From assembly GCF_024498135.1 (NCBI RefSeq), contig NZ_JANHOH010000005.1, positions 186,001 to 250,000 on the forward strand: 64,000 bases of DNA, in the 5' to 3' direction. The notes beneath the pieces are model-generated. The model saw nothing but the letters and a program-made list of their open reading frames with translations, searched no databases and was not told the origin of the DNA. The DNA is from Mucilaginibacter aquariorum (GTDB lineage: Bacteria; Bacteroidota; Bacteroidia; Sphingobacteriales; Sphingobacteriaceae). This document shows positions 27,732 to 36,379 of the stretch, in pieces. The first letter of the stretch is position 1. Every line of letters starts with the position of its first letter. A program made the position numbers and the translations under genes.

Positions 27732-28001
27732 CTAAAAACAAATTTGCCTGCTGCTATTAATATTCTTTTGAGAAAGTTTTTGAAGTATCGTAGTATTTAT
27801 TCCTTTGGTTTCTTCAAGGAATTGTTGAAATGTTATTTTGCTGGCCTTGGGTTCGCCGGCGTATTGTTTTAGATTTAAGTTTCTATTAATTTCTTCCTTG
27901 GCTGAAGGGTCGTTTAAGACCTTTTTACACGAATTGCCAATAAAGAAAGTTAAAATTAATAACAGTAAAGCTACAGGTTTTTGTAGATTGGAAAGTTTCA
28001 T
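27732..28001 (-). CDS. Lipoprotein N-terminus, upstream part of the same frameshifted gene
   Basis: This 89-codon frame encodes a lipoprotein signal (lipobox GNSC followed by Lys-Lys) and a helical stretch ending KGINTTILQKLSQK. It then runs out in a short low-quality tail (SSRQICF) and a stop. In the +1 frame the same DNA continues without a stop into the downstream papain-like frame. The region of the switch (about 27755-27785) is rich in A and T homopolymers. On its own this frame would give a meaningless 60-residue mature lipoprotein, which supports the split-gene reading. Confidence 0.65.
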   Translation of the reverse strand: MKLSNLQKPVALLLLILTFFIGNSCKKVLNDPSAKEEINRNLNLKQYAGEPKASKITFQQFLEETKGINTTILQKLSQKNINSSRQICF

Positions 28002-28083
28002 GGTAAGATTGAGATAAGGTTATGCCAATATAAAAAATAACCTTTATATATTTCTGTTTATTTTTTTACCATAGCTTCCACAC

Positions 28084-28116
28084 AAAAAAAGCCCGCTTGC
28101 ATAACAAGCGGGCTTT
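28084..28116 (-). terminator. Intrinsic terminator after clpC
   Basis: A perfect 12-base stem (28088-28099 and 28105-28116) with a 5-base loop runs into a T-tract on the minus strand. It lies 22 bases after the clpC stop codon. Confidence 0.9.
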
Positions 28117-28138
28117 AACTATTAGTCTTTATAAGAAT

Positions 28139-30670
28139 TTACTTTTGTTCTTCTTCTTCAGGTTTGGCTTCTTTCTTTTTGTCGATAACCTTTATTTCGT
28201 TGGCTTCTTTGTCGTAGTCTACCATCAGGGTATCGCCTTCAGTAAGTTCACCTTTAAGTATCTCTTCGGCAATTGGGTCTTCCAGGTATTTCTGGATGGC
28301 GCGTTTAAGCGGCCTTGCACCAAACTGCGAGTCGTAACCTTTTTCGGCAATAAACTCTTTGGCAGCCAAAGTAAGCTCAATTTTATAACCAAGGCTGTTA
28401 ACCCTGCCAAACAGGAAGCCCAGTTCGATATCAATGATTTTGAAGATCTCGTCTTTACCCAGTGAGTTAAATACGATAACATCATCAATACGGTTCAAAA
28501 ACTCAGGAGCAAAAGCGCGTTTTAAAGCGTTCTCTATCACACCACGAGAGTGCGCGTCTGCCTGTGTTGTTTTAGCGCTGGTACTGAAACCTACACCCTG
28601 ACCAAAATCTTTCAACTGGCGTGCGCCAATGTTAGATGTCATGATGATAATGGTGTTCCTGAAATCAACTTTACGTCCCAATGAGTCGGTTAACTGGCCT
28701 TCATCCAATACCTGCAGTAATATGTTAAACACATCCGGGTGGGCTTTCTCGATCTCATCCAGCAATACTACAGCATATGGTTTGCGGCGTACTTTCTCGG
28801 TCAGCTGTCCGCCTTCTTCATAACCTACATAACCCGGAGGCGCACCCACTAAACGGGATACCGCGAATTTCTCCATGTACTCGCTCATATCAATTTGTAT
28901 CAGCGCGTCTTCAGTATCAAACATAAAGCGTGCAAGCTCTTTGGCTAACTCGGTTTTACCTACGCCTGTAGGGCCCAGGAATATGAATGAGCCGATAGGC
29001 TTCTTAGGGTCTTTTAACCCGGCACGTGTACGCTGAATGGCACGGGTAAGCTTTTTAATAGCTTCTTCCTGGCCAATAATTTTGCTGGCAATAGTATCAG
29101 ACATAGCCAATAGCTTAGCGCTATCTGCCTGGCCAACACGTTGAACCGGTATACCGGTCATCATGCTTACTACTTCGGCAACGTTATCTTCAGTTACAGT
29201 GTAACGTTTTGATTTTGTTTCGGCTTCCCAAACAGATTTAGCCTGGTCAAGTTCTTCCAGCAAATGTTTTTCGGTATCGCGCAATTTAGCCGCTTCCTCA
29301 TATTTTTGGCTGCGAACCACTTTGTTCTTTTCGATCTTTATCTGCTCGATCTTGGCTTCGATATCCAAAATTTCCTGCGGAACATGGATATTGGTCAGGT
29401 GCACACGTGAGCCAGATTCGTCCAAAGCATCAATAGCCTTGTCTGGTAAAAACCTGTCGGTAATATAACGGGTAGTTAAGCTAACGCAAGCATTAATAGC
29501 CTCGTCTGTATAAGTTACACCGTGGTGCTCTTCGTATTTCTCTTTAATACGGTTCAGTATCTCAACGGTTTCATCTGGCGTAGCCGGTTCAACCATTACC
29601 TTTTGAAAACGACGGTCTAAAGCGCCATCTTTTTCTATATACTGGCGATATTCATCTAAAGTTGTCGCGCCAATGCATTGTATTTCGCCACGCGCTAAGG
29701 CCGGCTTAAACATGTTTGATGCATCAAGCGATCCCGAAGCACCACCCGCACCAACTATAGTATGGATCTCATCAATAAATAAAATAACATCAGGTGATTT
29801 TTCCAGCTCGTTCATTACGGCTTTCATCCGTTCTTCAAACTGCCCGCGGTATTTTGTACCCGCCACTAATGAAGCAAGATCAAGGGTAACCACGCGTTTG
29901 TTGAACAATACACGCGATACTTTACGTTGAACAATGCGCAATGCCAAACCTTCGGCAATGGCACTTTTACCAACGCCCGGTTCACCTATAAGTATAGGGT
30001 TGTTTTTTTTACGGCGCGATAATATTTGCGATACACGTTCAATTTCTTTTTCGCGGCCTACAATTGGGTCAAGCTTTCCTTCTTCGGCAGCTTTTGTAAG
30101 GTCGCGGCCAAAATTGTCAAGTACCGGTGTTTTTGATTTAATATCCGAAACCTTTTTAGGCTGGGTGAAAGAATCTTCCTCTTTAAAGTCGTCATCGCCA
30201 CCTGTTGATGATCCCGGCATCTCGTCGGTAACATCATTTTTGTTCGATTCTACCTCGCTTTTAAATACTTCGTAGTTTACATTAAACTGCATCAGTATCT
30301 GCGAAGCAATATTATCTTCGTCACGAAGAATAGACAGCAGCAAGTGCTCGGTGCCTATCACATCGCTTTTAAAAATCTTAGCTTCAAGGTAAGTTATCTT
30401 CAAAACCTTTTCGGCTTGTTTGGTTAACGGGATACTGCCAATGTGTACATTAGTGCCAATTGTTCCTTTTACAGCATCCTCAACAGCACGGCGTAGTTTA
30501 GCGGTATCAACGGTTAGCCCCTTTAATAATTTAATTGCCACTCCATCACCGTCTCGGATCAGGCCAAGTAAAAGGTGCTCTGTACCAATATAATCATGCC
30601 CAAGGCGTAACGCCTCTTCCCTGCTATATTGTATAACATCCTTAACCCGCGGCGAAAATTTAGCTTCCAT
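28139..30670 (-). CDS. clpC: ATP-dependent Clp protease ATP-binding subunit ClpC
   Basis: The 843-residue AAA+ unfoldase feeds proteins to the ClpP protease. It has two Clp N-terminal repeats (about residues 1-145), a first ATPase module with Walker A GEPGVGKS at 229-236, a middle domain with a UVR motif (EEAAKLRDTE), and a second ATPase module with Walker A GPTGVGKT at 566-573. The UVR-containing middle domain separates ClpC from ClpA and ClpB. The length is normal. The C-terminal tail is rich in Glu and Lys. clpP is not in the window, nor are the usual mcsA/mcsB partners of Firmicutes. Confidence 0.96.
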   Translation of the reverse strand: MEAKFSPRVKDVIQYSREEALRLGHDYIGTEHLLLGLIRDGDGVAIKLLKGLTVDTAKLRRAVEDAVKGTIGTNVHIGSIPLTKQAEKVLKITYLEAKIFKSDVIGTEHLLLSILRDEDNIASQILMQFNVNYEVFKSEVESNKNDVTDEMPGSSTGGDDDFKEEDSFTQPKKVSDIKSKTPVLDNFGRDLTKAAEEGKLDPIVGREKEIERVSQILSRRKKNNPILIGEPGVGKSAIAEGLALRIVQRKVSRVLFNKRVVTLDLASLVAGTKYRGQFEERMKAVMNELEKSPDVILFIDEIHTIVGAGGASGSLDASNMFKPALARGEIQCIGATTLDEYRQYIEKDGALDRRFQKVMVEPATPDETVEILNRIKEKYEEHHGVTYTDEAINACVSLTTRYITDRFLPDKAIDALDESGSRVHLTNIHVPQEILDIEAKIEQIKIEKNKVVRSQKYEEAAKLRDTEKHLLEELDQAKSVWEAETKSKRYTVTEDNVAEVVSMMTGIPVQRVGQADSAKLLAMSDTIASKIIGQEEAIKKLTRAIQRTRAGLKDPKKPIGSFIFLGPTGVGKTELAKELARFMFDTEDALIQIDMSEYMEKFAVSRLVGAPPGYVGYEEGGQLTEKVRRKPYAVVLLDEIEKAHPDVFNILLQVLDEGQLTDSLGRKVDFRNTIIIMTSNIGARQLKDFGQGVGFSTSAKTTQADAHSRGVIENALKRAFAPEFLNRIDDVIVFNSLGKDEIFKIIDIELGFLFGRVNSLGYKIELTLAAKEFIAEKGYDSQFGARPLKRAIQKYLEDPIAEEILKGELTEGDTLMVDYDKEANEIKVIDKKKEAKPEEEEQK

Positions 30671-31118
30671 ATATACCTTTCTGATTATGATCGTCCTAAT
30701 CTATAAATTTGTTTTTATCTGTCAAGACGATTGTTAGAACATTTATCAACAATATTGCCAACTTTTTAGCTTTATAAGAAACAGACAATTTAATGATATA
30801 TCGCCTGCCAAAATAAAATTCAAATAGGTGGAATTATGTGTTTAAAACATACAAAACGCCTGATTGTTAATATTTAAACGGTAAAAACTTTATTATTTGA
30901 TACAATGGTCACCAAATAGTTTAAACCAAATACGAATTATATATATCTATTATTGCAAGCAAGGCAAATAGTCATTGTTTATGACAATACGGCATACCGG
31001 GTGGAAAGGTTTGCCGTATATAAATACATCTATAGCAAACCAAACGATTTACATTGAAAGATACAAATTATAAGATGAATTTGTGATGAAAACTTATTCA
31101 CCATCTGGTTTTCAATCC
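30671..31118. other. Long intergenic region between clpC and ettA
   Basis: About 450 AT-rich bases separate the divergent clpC and ettA genes. No coding frame of note is present. A 12-base stem with one mismatch spans 30987-31019 (core ATACGGCA and TGCCGTAT). Just before it lies GTCAT-N5-ATGAC. A TTGACA on the minus strand near 30722 could be part of the clpC promoter. A small RNA or a stress-type operator is possible but nothing decisive is seen. Confidence 0.5.
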
Positions 31119-31126
31119 TATATTTG
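31119..31126 (+). promoter_or_regulatory. Promoter -7 element of ettA
   Basis: TATATTTG lies 22 bases before the ATG at 31148 and overlaps the in-frame TTG at 31124, which rules that TTG out as a start. Confidence 0.6.
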
Positions 31127-31147
31127 TCTCCTCCAAAAACAAATACT

Positions 31148-32830
31148 ATGGCAGACGAGAAGATCATATTTTCAATGGCAGGGGTAAGCAAAGTTTACCC
31201 ACCACAAAAAACAGTACTAAAGAATATTTACCTGTCCTTTTTTTACGGCGCTAAAATTGGCGTTATCGGTTTAAACGGTTCGGGTAAATCTTCCTTGTTG
31301 AAAATTATTGCCGGTATCGATAAGACAAATATAGGCGAGGTTGTGTTTTCGCCGGGTTACACCGTTGGCTACCTTAGCCAGGAACCCGAGCTTGACCCTA
31401 ATAAAACAGTTAAAGAGATCGTAGAAGAAGGCGTTGCCGAAACCACCGCGCTTTTAAAAGAATACGAAGAGATAAACGAAAAATTTGGCTTGGAAGAGTA
31501 TTATAGCGATGCCGATAAAATGGATAAGCTGATGGCGCGCCAGGGCGAATTGCAGGATAAAATAGACGCGGTTAACGCCTGGGAGCTCGACGTAAAGTTA
31601 GAGCGCGCTATGGATGCACTGCGTTGCCCCGAGCCGGATACTAAAATCTCGGTACTATCGGGTGGTGAGCGCCGCCGTGTGGCTTTATGCCGCCTGCTTT
31701 TACAGGAACCCGATGTTTTATTGCTGGATGAGCCTACCAACCACCTGGATGCCGAATCAATAGACTGGCTGGAACAGCACCTTAAACAATATAAAGGGAC
31801 CGTTATTGCCGTAACACACGATAGGTATTTCCTTGATAACGTTGCCGGCTGGATCCTGGAACTTGACCGTGGCGAAGGGTTACCGTGGAAAGGAAATTAC
31901 TCTTCATGGCTGGATCAAAAATCAAAACGTTTAGCGCAGGAAGAAAAAAGCGAAAGCAAACGCCAGAAGACATTGGAGCGCGAGCTGGAATGGGTGCGGA
32001 TGGGGGCTAAGGGGCGCCATGCTAAATCAAAGGCGCGTTTATCAAACTATGACAAATTAGCATCCGAAGAAACAAAGGAAAGGGAAGAAAAGCTGGAGCT
32101 GTTTATTCCGCCGGGCCCTCGTTTGGGTAATATCGTTATAGAAGCTAATAATGTTACCAAAGCCTACGGCGATAAAGTATTGTTCGAGAACCTTAACTTT
32201 TCGTTACCACCTGCGGGTATTGTGGGTATTATTGGCCCCAATGGTGCAGGTAAAACCACACTGTTCCGCCTGATAACCGGTCAGGATCAGCCAGATGCAG
32301 GTACCTTCCGTGTGGGTGATACTGTTGCATTAGGTTATGTTGACCAGTTGCACGATGATCTTGACCCTAACAAATCTGTTTGGGAAAACGTTACCGATGG
32401 CCTTGATAACATTATGGTGGGTAACCGCCCGCTAAACTCGCGTGCCTACGTATCCAAATTCAACTTTAATGGTGCCGATCAGCAGAAAAAAGTTGGCGTA
32501 CTATCGGGTGGTGAGCGTAACCGTGTCCACCTGGCTATTACCCTAAAAAAAGGTTCGAATGTTTTACTGCTGGATGAGCCTACCAATGATATCGACGTAA
32601 ACACCTTACGTTCGTTAGAGGAAGCCCTGGAAAACTTTGGTGGCTGCGCTGTTATCATTAGTCACGACCGCTGGTTCCTGGATAGGGTTTGTACCCACAT
32701 CCTGGCGTTTGAAGGTAACTCGCAGGTTTACTTCTTTGAAGGTAACTATAGTGATTACGAAGAAAACCATAAAAAACGTGTTGGCGATGTAACACCCAAG
32801 AGGATCAGATATAAAAAGCTGACGGTGTAG
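31148..32830 (+). CDS. ettA: Energy-dependent translational throttle protein EttA (ABC-F)
   Basis: The 560-residue soluble protein has two ABC ATPase domains without membrane segments. Walker A motifs are GLNGSGKS (41-48) and GPNGAGKT in the second half. ABC signatures LSGGERRR and LSGGERNR and two LLLDEPTN Walker B motifs are present. The linker with ELEWVRMGAKGRHAKSKARL is the ABC-F P-site tRNA interaction motif. The length and composition match EttA, which gates the ribosomal E site according to energy state. It has its own promoter and terminator. Confidence 0.94.
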   Translation: MADEKIIFSMAGVSKVYPPQKTVLKNIYLSFFYGAKIGVIGLNGSGKSSLLKIIAGIDKTNIGEVVFSPGYTVGYLSQEPELDPNKTVKEIVEEGVAETTALLKEYEEINEKFGLEEYYSDADKMDKLMARQGELQDKIDAVNAWELDVKLERAMDALRCPEPDTKISVLSGGERRRVALCRLLLQEPDVLLLDEPTNHLDAESIDWLEQHLKQYKGTVIAVTHDRYFLDNVAGWILELDRGEGLPWKGNYSSWLDQKSKRLAQEEKSESKRQKTLERELEWVRMGAKGRHAKSKARLSNYDKLASEETKEREEKLELFIPPGPRLGNIVIEANNVTKAYGDKVLFENLNFSLPPAGIVGIIGPNGAGKTTLFRLITGQDQPDAGTFRVGDTVALGYVDQLHDDLDPNKSVWENVTDGLDNIMVGNRPLNSRAYVSKFNFNGADQQKKVGVLSGGERNRVHLAITLKKGSNVLLLDEPTNDIDVNTLRSLEEALENFGGCAVIISHDRWFLDRVCTHILAFEGNSQVYFFEGNYSDYEENHKKRVGDVTPKRIRYKKLTV

Positions 32831-32860
32831 ATAGAGTCAAGAGATAAGAATCAAGATACA

Positions 32861-32902
32861 AGAAAAGCCCGTATGTGTATGTGTACATATCCGGGCTTTT
32901 CT
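32861..32902 (+). terminator. Intrinsic terminator after ettA
   Basis: An 11-base stem (AGAAAAGCCCG / CGGGCTTTTCT) encloses a 20-base GT-rich loop. A TCAAGA-type repeat sits between the ettA stop and the stem. Confidence 0.82.
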
Positions 32903-32912
32903 TTGTTTAATC

Positions 32913-33061
32913 TTGTCATTTCGAACGACAGAGAGAAATCTTGTTCAATTGGTAAAGTTAGCCACCTGTCATTCGAACAAGATTTATCAAGTGTTTATGT
33001 TTTTAAGGCTTTGATGAGCTCACCTCGTTCGGTTCTCCTCGTACCTCGTTCGAAATGACAA
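32913..33061. repeat. 149-bp palindromic element with perfect 16-bp ends
   Basis: The element begins TTGTCATTTCGAACGA (32913-32928) and ends with the exact reverse complement (33046-33061). Inside it a second perfect inverted repeat of 11 bases (AAATCTTGTTC at 32936-32946 and 32975-32985) forms a separate hairpin. It carries no gene. Size and structure fit a non-autonomous mobile repeat (MITE- or REP-like). Confidence 0.75.
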
Positions 33062-33065
33062 TTTA

Positions 33066-33935
33066 TTAAACCTTCAACGCCGGATATTTCCTTTTATAAA
33101 CTTTAAAGGCCATCCATATACCAATCCCCGCCAGTATCAGTACCCAAAGGTTGGCAAGACCGATAATCAATTCAATAAATAAGTACCAGCCATTGCTCAG
33201 TGCCATCAGCAACCTGTTAAAGAAAGGCATTTTATATGCCGATGGGTCGTCGTTAGCTATTCGTTCTTTATAAATGGTATTGCTTTGGTAAAAGTTAAGG
33301 CTTACCACACTAAAGTTAACTGCTTCGTCAATTTTTTGGTTGTTGATTTGTCCGTCTATCATATCATCCTTTAACCAAAGTACGGCTTCAGGATCTTTGA
33401 TTTTAATTTTACCCGTTTTTTGCTGGGCAACCATTTCGCGGCGATTTTTTAATTTAAGCTTCGCCGAAAGATAATCCAGCGATTTATCTTCAATATCCAT
33501 TTTGCGTGAGGTAACATAGATACCCATGTGGCTTACGTGGTTCATGAAATTTTCCAGCTTTTCTGATGGTATCTTCACCGTCATATCGGCGGTGGTGTTA
33601 AATGCTGATACCCGCATAACAGAATCGTTGCTTAATCTGATGTCTTCGCTGCGCTCAACTGATGAACCCATTTGGTGATGTACTACCATGCCGTTAAATT
33701 TTGCTGTGATATGGGAAATAGAGTCGCCGGTTTGCTGCACGTTTTTAACTTTGAAACTTATGTCGGCAGTTTTTACCAGTTTGGGTTTGGCATCTGCCAC
33801 TGTGTCGCTTGCTGTGCTAACCCCAACTGTATCTGCGCTGCTACTATTGTTGGCGATTTCGTAACGGCCATTTCTGCCTTTGCAAGCTGCGAACAGGGCT
33901 ATGCCTGCTATCGCGATAAAGATCTTTGTTTTCAT
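33066..33935 (-). CDS. DUF4349 domain lipoprotein
   Basis: The 289-residue product has a lipobox (FAAC, Cys18) and the DUF4349 pattern: LVKTADISFKV near residue 53, a long coiled middle (about 100-190) including VSHMGIYVTSRKMDIEDKS, and a C-terminal membrane helix (about 250-275) after the strand VVSLNFYQ. DUF4349 proteins are envelope proteins of unknown activity, some of them anti-sigma-like. A lipid anchor at one end and a membrane helix at the other may tie both ends to the same membrane. It is transcribed alone. Confidence 0.85.
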   Translation of the reverse strand: MKTKIFIAIAGIALFAACKGRNGRYEIANNSSSADTVGVSTASDTVADAKPKLVKTADISFKVKNVQQTGDSISHITAKFNGMVVHHQMGSSVERSEDIRLSNDSVMRVSAFNTTADMTVKIPSEKLENFMNHVSHMGIYVTSRKMDIEDKSLDYLSAKLKLKNRREMVAQQKTGKIKIKDPEAVLWLKDDMIDGQINNQKIDEAVNFSVVSLNFYQSNTIYKERIANDDPSAYKMPFFNRLLMALSNGWYLFIELIIGLANLWVLILAGIGIWMAFKVYKRKYPALKV

Positions 33936-34066
33936 GCTTTAGTTGATTTAATTGGTTTAGTATTGATACCAACTGTAAAGCAATAGTAACCCGGTTAATT
34001 TTTGATAATCAAAATGTTACAAAGGGGGAGAGGGCGAGAGCCAAGATGTTAGAATCAAGATATAAG

Positions 34067-34096
34067 AAAGCCCGGATGTGTTAACAACCGGGCTTT
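34067..34096 (-). terminator. Intrinsic terminator after the NTF2-like gene
   Basis: A nine-base stem (AAAGCCCGG / CCGGGCTTT) lies 52 bases after the stop codon of the minus-strand gene at 34148-34603. A TCAAGA-type repeat flanks it at 34039-34066. Confidence 0.75.
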
Positions 34097-34147
34097 TTAT
34101 CCTCAAACGCGTCATTGTGTGGTAAAAAGGGATTTGTGGGAAACTAC

Positions 34148-34603
34148 CTACTCAGGGCAGTTATCCGCGCGGCGGGTGTCAACAATGTAGATGATCTTCC
34201 AGCCTGTTTTGGTTTTCATAAGCTGGTAAAAATCTACACCACAATGGCTGAATTTTGTACCTACGTAAAATTTATAAGGCGTCCAGGCACTTGCCAGCGG
34301 GCCGTCAATTTTAATATCGCCCCAGGTAATGCGTTCATCATAGATCTCTTTATGGGGCGTACCTACTGTTTTTATAAATGCATCGGGATTTTCGTTCTTT
34401 AACACTACAGTGCCATCCTTTTTACTGCTAATACCCTGAAAAACTATCCCATCTGCAAATGTTGACCTCATTAGGGTACTATCGCCTTTGCGCATGGCAT
34501 CAAACATAGTGGTGATGGTTTTCTTGATATCGTCTTTATCGGTTTGGCAAAAGGCGGGTGCGGCTAAAGCCATAAGTAAAGTTGCGAGGAATAATTTTTT
34601 CAT
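34148..34603 (-). CDS. Secreted NTF2-like (SnoaL/DUF4440-type) protein
   Basis: The 151-residue product has a signal peptide (residues 1-19, ending AFCQ) and then an NTF2-like fold. A helix, IKKTITTMFDAMRKGD, leads to strands containing FADGIVFQG and a closing WKIIYIVDTRR. Such small alpha/beta cones bind small ligands or act as enzymes. No activity can be assigned here. The ATG at 34603 starts the signal peptide. The longer frame from 34642 adds 13 unsupported residues. A copy of the 97-bp repeat lies about 135 bases upstream in the same orientation. Confidence 0.8.
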   Translation of the reverse strand: MKKLFLATLLMALAAPAFCQTDKDDIKKTITTMFDAMRKGDSTLMRSTFADGIVFQGISSKKDGTVVLKNENPDAFIKTVGTPHKEIYDERITWGDIKIDGPLASAWTPYKFYVGTKFSHCGVDFYQLMKTKTGWKIIYIVDTRRADNCPE

Positions 34604-34652
34604 AATTGTGCTGATTTGTTGAGGCAATTTAACGAAAAACAATCAAAAAAAA

Positions 34653-34680
34653 TGTCATACTGAACGTTTGAAACATCTAT
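34653..34680 (-). repeat. Fragment of the TGTCATnCTGAACG repeat family
   Basis: The text TGTCATACTGAACGTTTG followed by AAACATCTAT is a diverged copy of the left part of the repeats at 56213-56309 and 59360-59443. Confidence 0.6.
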
Positions 34681-34737
34681 CGGCGAGTAGGCCCTTCGCT
34701 ACCGCTACTCATGGCAATTGTTAGTAAATGGCATGAG

Positions 34738-34834
34738 AAGTGTTCACGTTCACGGCCGTGAACACCATCGTGAACACATAAATAGCTGATAATAAGGAGT
34801 TTTAAAATTAAGCTACTGACAAAATATCGTCACC
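34738..34834 (-). repeat. 97-bp dispersed repeat, copy 2
   Basis: Read on the minus strand it begins GGTGACGATATTTTGTCAG and ends with GTGTTCACG-type palindromes, matching copy 1 at 10486-10582 over the same 97-base length. The palindromic end contains TTCACGGCCGTGAA, a perfect 14-base palindrome. The rest of the gap from 34604 to 34954 holds a repeat fragment and the dnaA terminator, with no gene. Confidence 0.85.
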
Positions 34835-34903
34835 AAATTATTCATGACATTTAATATGCAGAAAAATGCTAATTATAGCACTCATAACGACAATTTTAGT
34901 ACC

Positions 34904-34933
34904 AAAAAAGCCCCACATTTACTGCAGGGCTTT
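34904..34933 (-). terminator. Intrinsic terminator after dnaA
   Basis: A seven-base stem (AAAGCCC / GGGCTTT) with a 13-base loop is followed on the minus strand by a run of T. It lies 22 bases after the dnaA stop codon. Confidence 0.75.
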
Positions 34934-34954
34934 CAAATATATCTAAGATGTCAA

Positions 34955-36379
34955 TTAAGACATTTTTAATTTCTTTTGGATATCGGCCACATAGCCTTTG
35001 AATTTTTTATCGGTATCAATCAAATCTTCAACGGTTTGGCAGGCGTAGATAACGGTAGAGTGGTCGCGGCCGCCGAAGAAGTTACCTATTGATTTTAATG
35101 AGCTTTTGGTATGTGCTTTGGCCAGGTACATCGAGATCTGGCGGGCTTGTACAATTTCGCGTTTGCGGGTTTGAGATTTTACCATCTCGATAGGTACTTC
35201 AAAGTATTCGCAAACAAGGCTTTGAATATATTCCATCGAAATTTCCTTGGCAGAATTTTTTACAAAATTCTTCAGCATTTGCTTGGCCAGGTTCAAGTCA
35301 ATCTCTTTACGGTTTAGGGTTGATTGCGCCAGTAATGATACCATTGCGCCTTCCAGCTCACGTACATTATTATCAATGTTGTGGGCCACATACTCCACCA
35401 CATCGTTTGATAGCTCGATACCATCCTGATAGATCTTGTTTTTTAGGATAGCCATACGGGTTTCCAGATCAGGGATCTGCAAATCGGCAGATAGGCCCCA
35501 CTTGAAACGTGATAGCAAACGTTCTTCTAAACCCGCAAGGTCTTTAGGCGCTTTATCTGATGTGATAATTAATTGTTTACCGCTTTGATGCAGGTGGTTG
35601 AAAATATGGAAGAAGAAATCCTGTGTTTTTTCTTTACCGGCAAAGTTGTGTACATCATCCATGATCAGCACATCAATAGCCTGGTAAAAATTCACAAAAT
35701 CATTTATGTTATTATGCTTAAGGGCATCAACAAATTGTTGGGTGAATTTTTCGCAGCTTACATACAACACCAGCTTATCTGGCAGGGTGCGTTTAATTTC
35801 GTTACCAATAGCTTGCGCTAAGTGGGTTTTACCTAAACCAACACCACCATATATCATTAAGGGGTTAAATGATGTGCCGCCCGGTTTTGCTGCAACAGCA
35901 TAACCAGCAGAGCGCGCCAAACGGTTACAATCGCCTTCAACAAAGTTTTCGAAGGTGTAATTGCGGTTCAGCTGCGGATCTACGTTCAGCTTCTTAAGGC
36001 CCGGTATTACAAATGGGTTTTTAATATCTTTATTTATCGAAATAGGTATTGGCATAGACTGATTTTTAGATTCAGCACCATTTCCATTCGAGGGCATATT
36101 AGTAGTATATGGCTTGCTTGATGACTGCTCTACAACAATGTTATACTCTAAACGACCTTCATCGCCTAATTGTTTTTTTATTGTTTTGCGCAACAAGCCC
36201 ACATAGTGTTCTTCTAACCACTCATAAAAGAATAAACTTGGTACCTGTATCGTTAAAACGCTACCCTCCATACGCAAAGCTTTTATTGGTTCAAACCAAG
36301 TTTTAAAGCTTTGTGCAGGTATGTTGTCTTTTATTATCTGAAGGCAGCAATTCCAAACGTTAGTACAAGTTTTTTCCAT
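34955..36379 (-). CDS. dnaA: Chromosomal replication initiator DnaA
   Basis: The 474-residue initiator opens the replication origin. Domain I (about residues 1-85) is followed by a short linker, an AAA+ domain with Walker A GGVGLGKT at 178-185 and the Walker B segment VLIMDDVHNF, and a C-terminal DNA-binding domain with the signature GGRDHSTVIYACQTV. The ATG at 36379 (MEKTCTNVWN) matches the usual N-terminus, and the longer frame from 36421 adds 14 residues. dnaN and other usual partners are not adjacent, as is common in this phylum. Confidence 0.97.
   Translation of the reverse strand: MEKTCTNVWNCCLQIIKDNIPAQSFKTWFEPIKALRMEGSVLTIQVPSLFFYEWLEEHYVGLLRKTIKKQLGDEGRLEYNIVVEQSSSKPYTTNMPSNGNGAESKNQSMPIPISINKDIKNPFVIPGLKKLNVDPQLNRNYTFENFVEGDCNRLARSAGYAVAAKPGGTSFNPLMIYGGVGLGKTHLAQAIGNEIKRTLPDKLVLYVSCEKFTQQFVDALKHNNINDFVNFYQAIDVLIMDDVHNFAGKEKTQDFFFHIFNHLHQSGKQLIITSDKAPKDLAGLEERLLSRFKWGLSADLQIPDLETRMAILKNKIYQDGIELSNDVVEYVAHNIDNNVRELEGAMVSLLAQSTLNRKEIDLNLAKQMLKNFVKNSAKEISMEYIQSLVCEYFEVPIEMVKSQTRKREIVQARQISMYLAKAHTKSSLKSIGNFFGGRDHSTVIYACQTVEDLIDTDKKFKGYVADIQKKLKMS

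Noticed and set aside
34115..34402. Frame on the plus strand opposite the NTF2-like gene
   Set aside because: It overlaps a convincing signal-peptide protein on the minus strand and has no conserved content.
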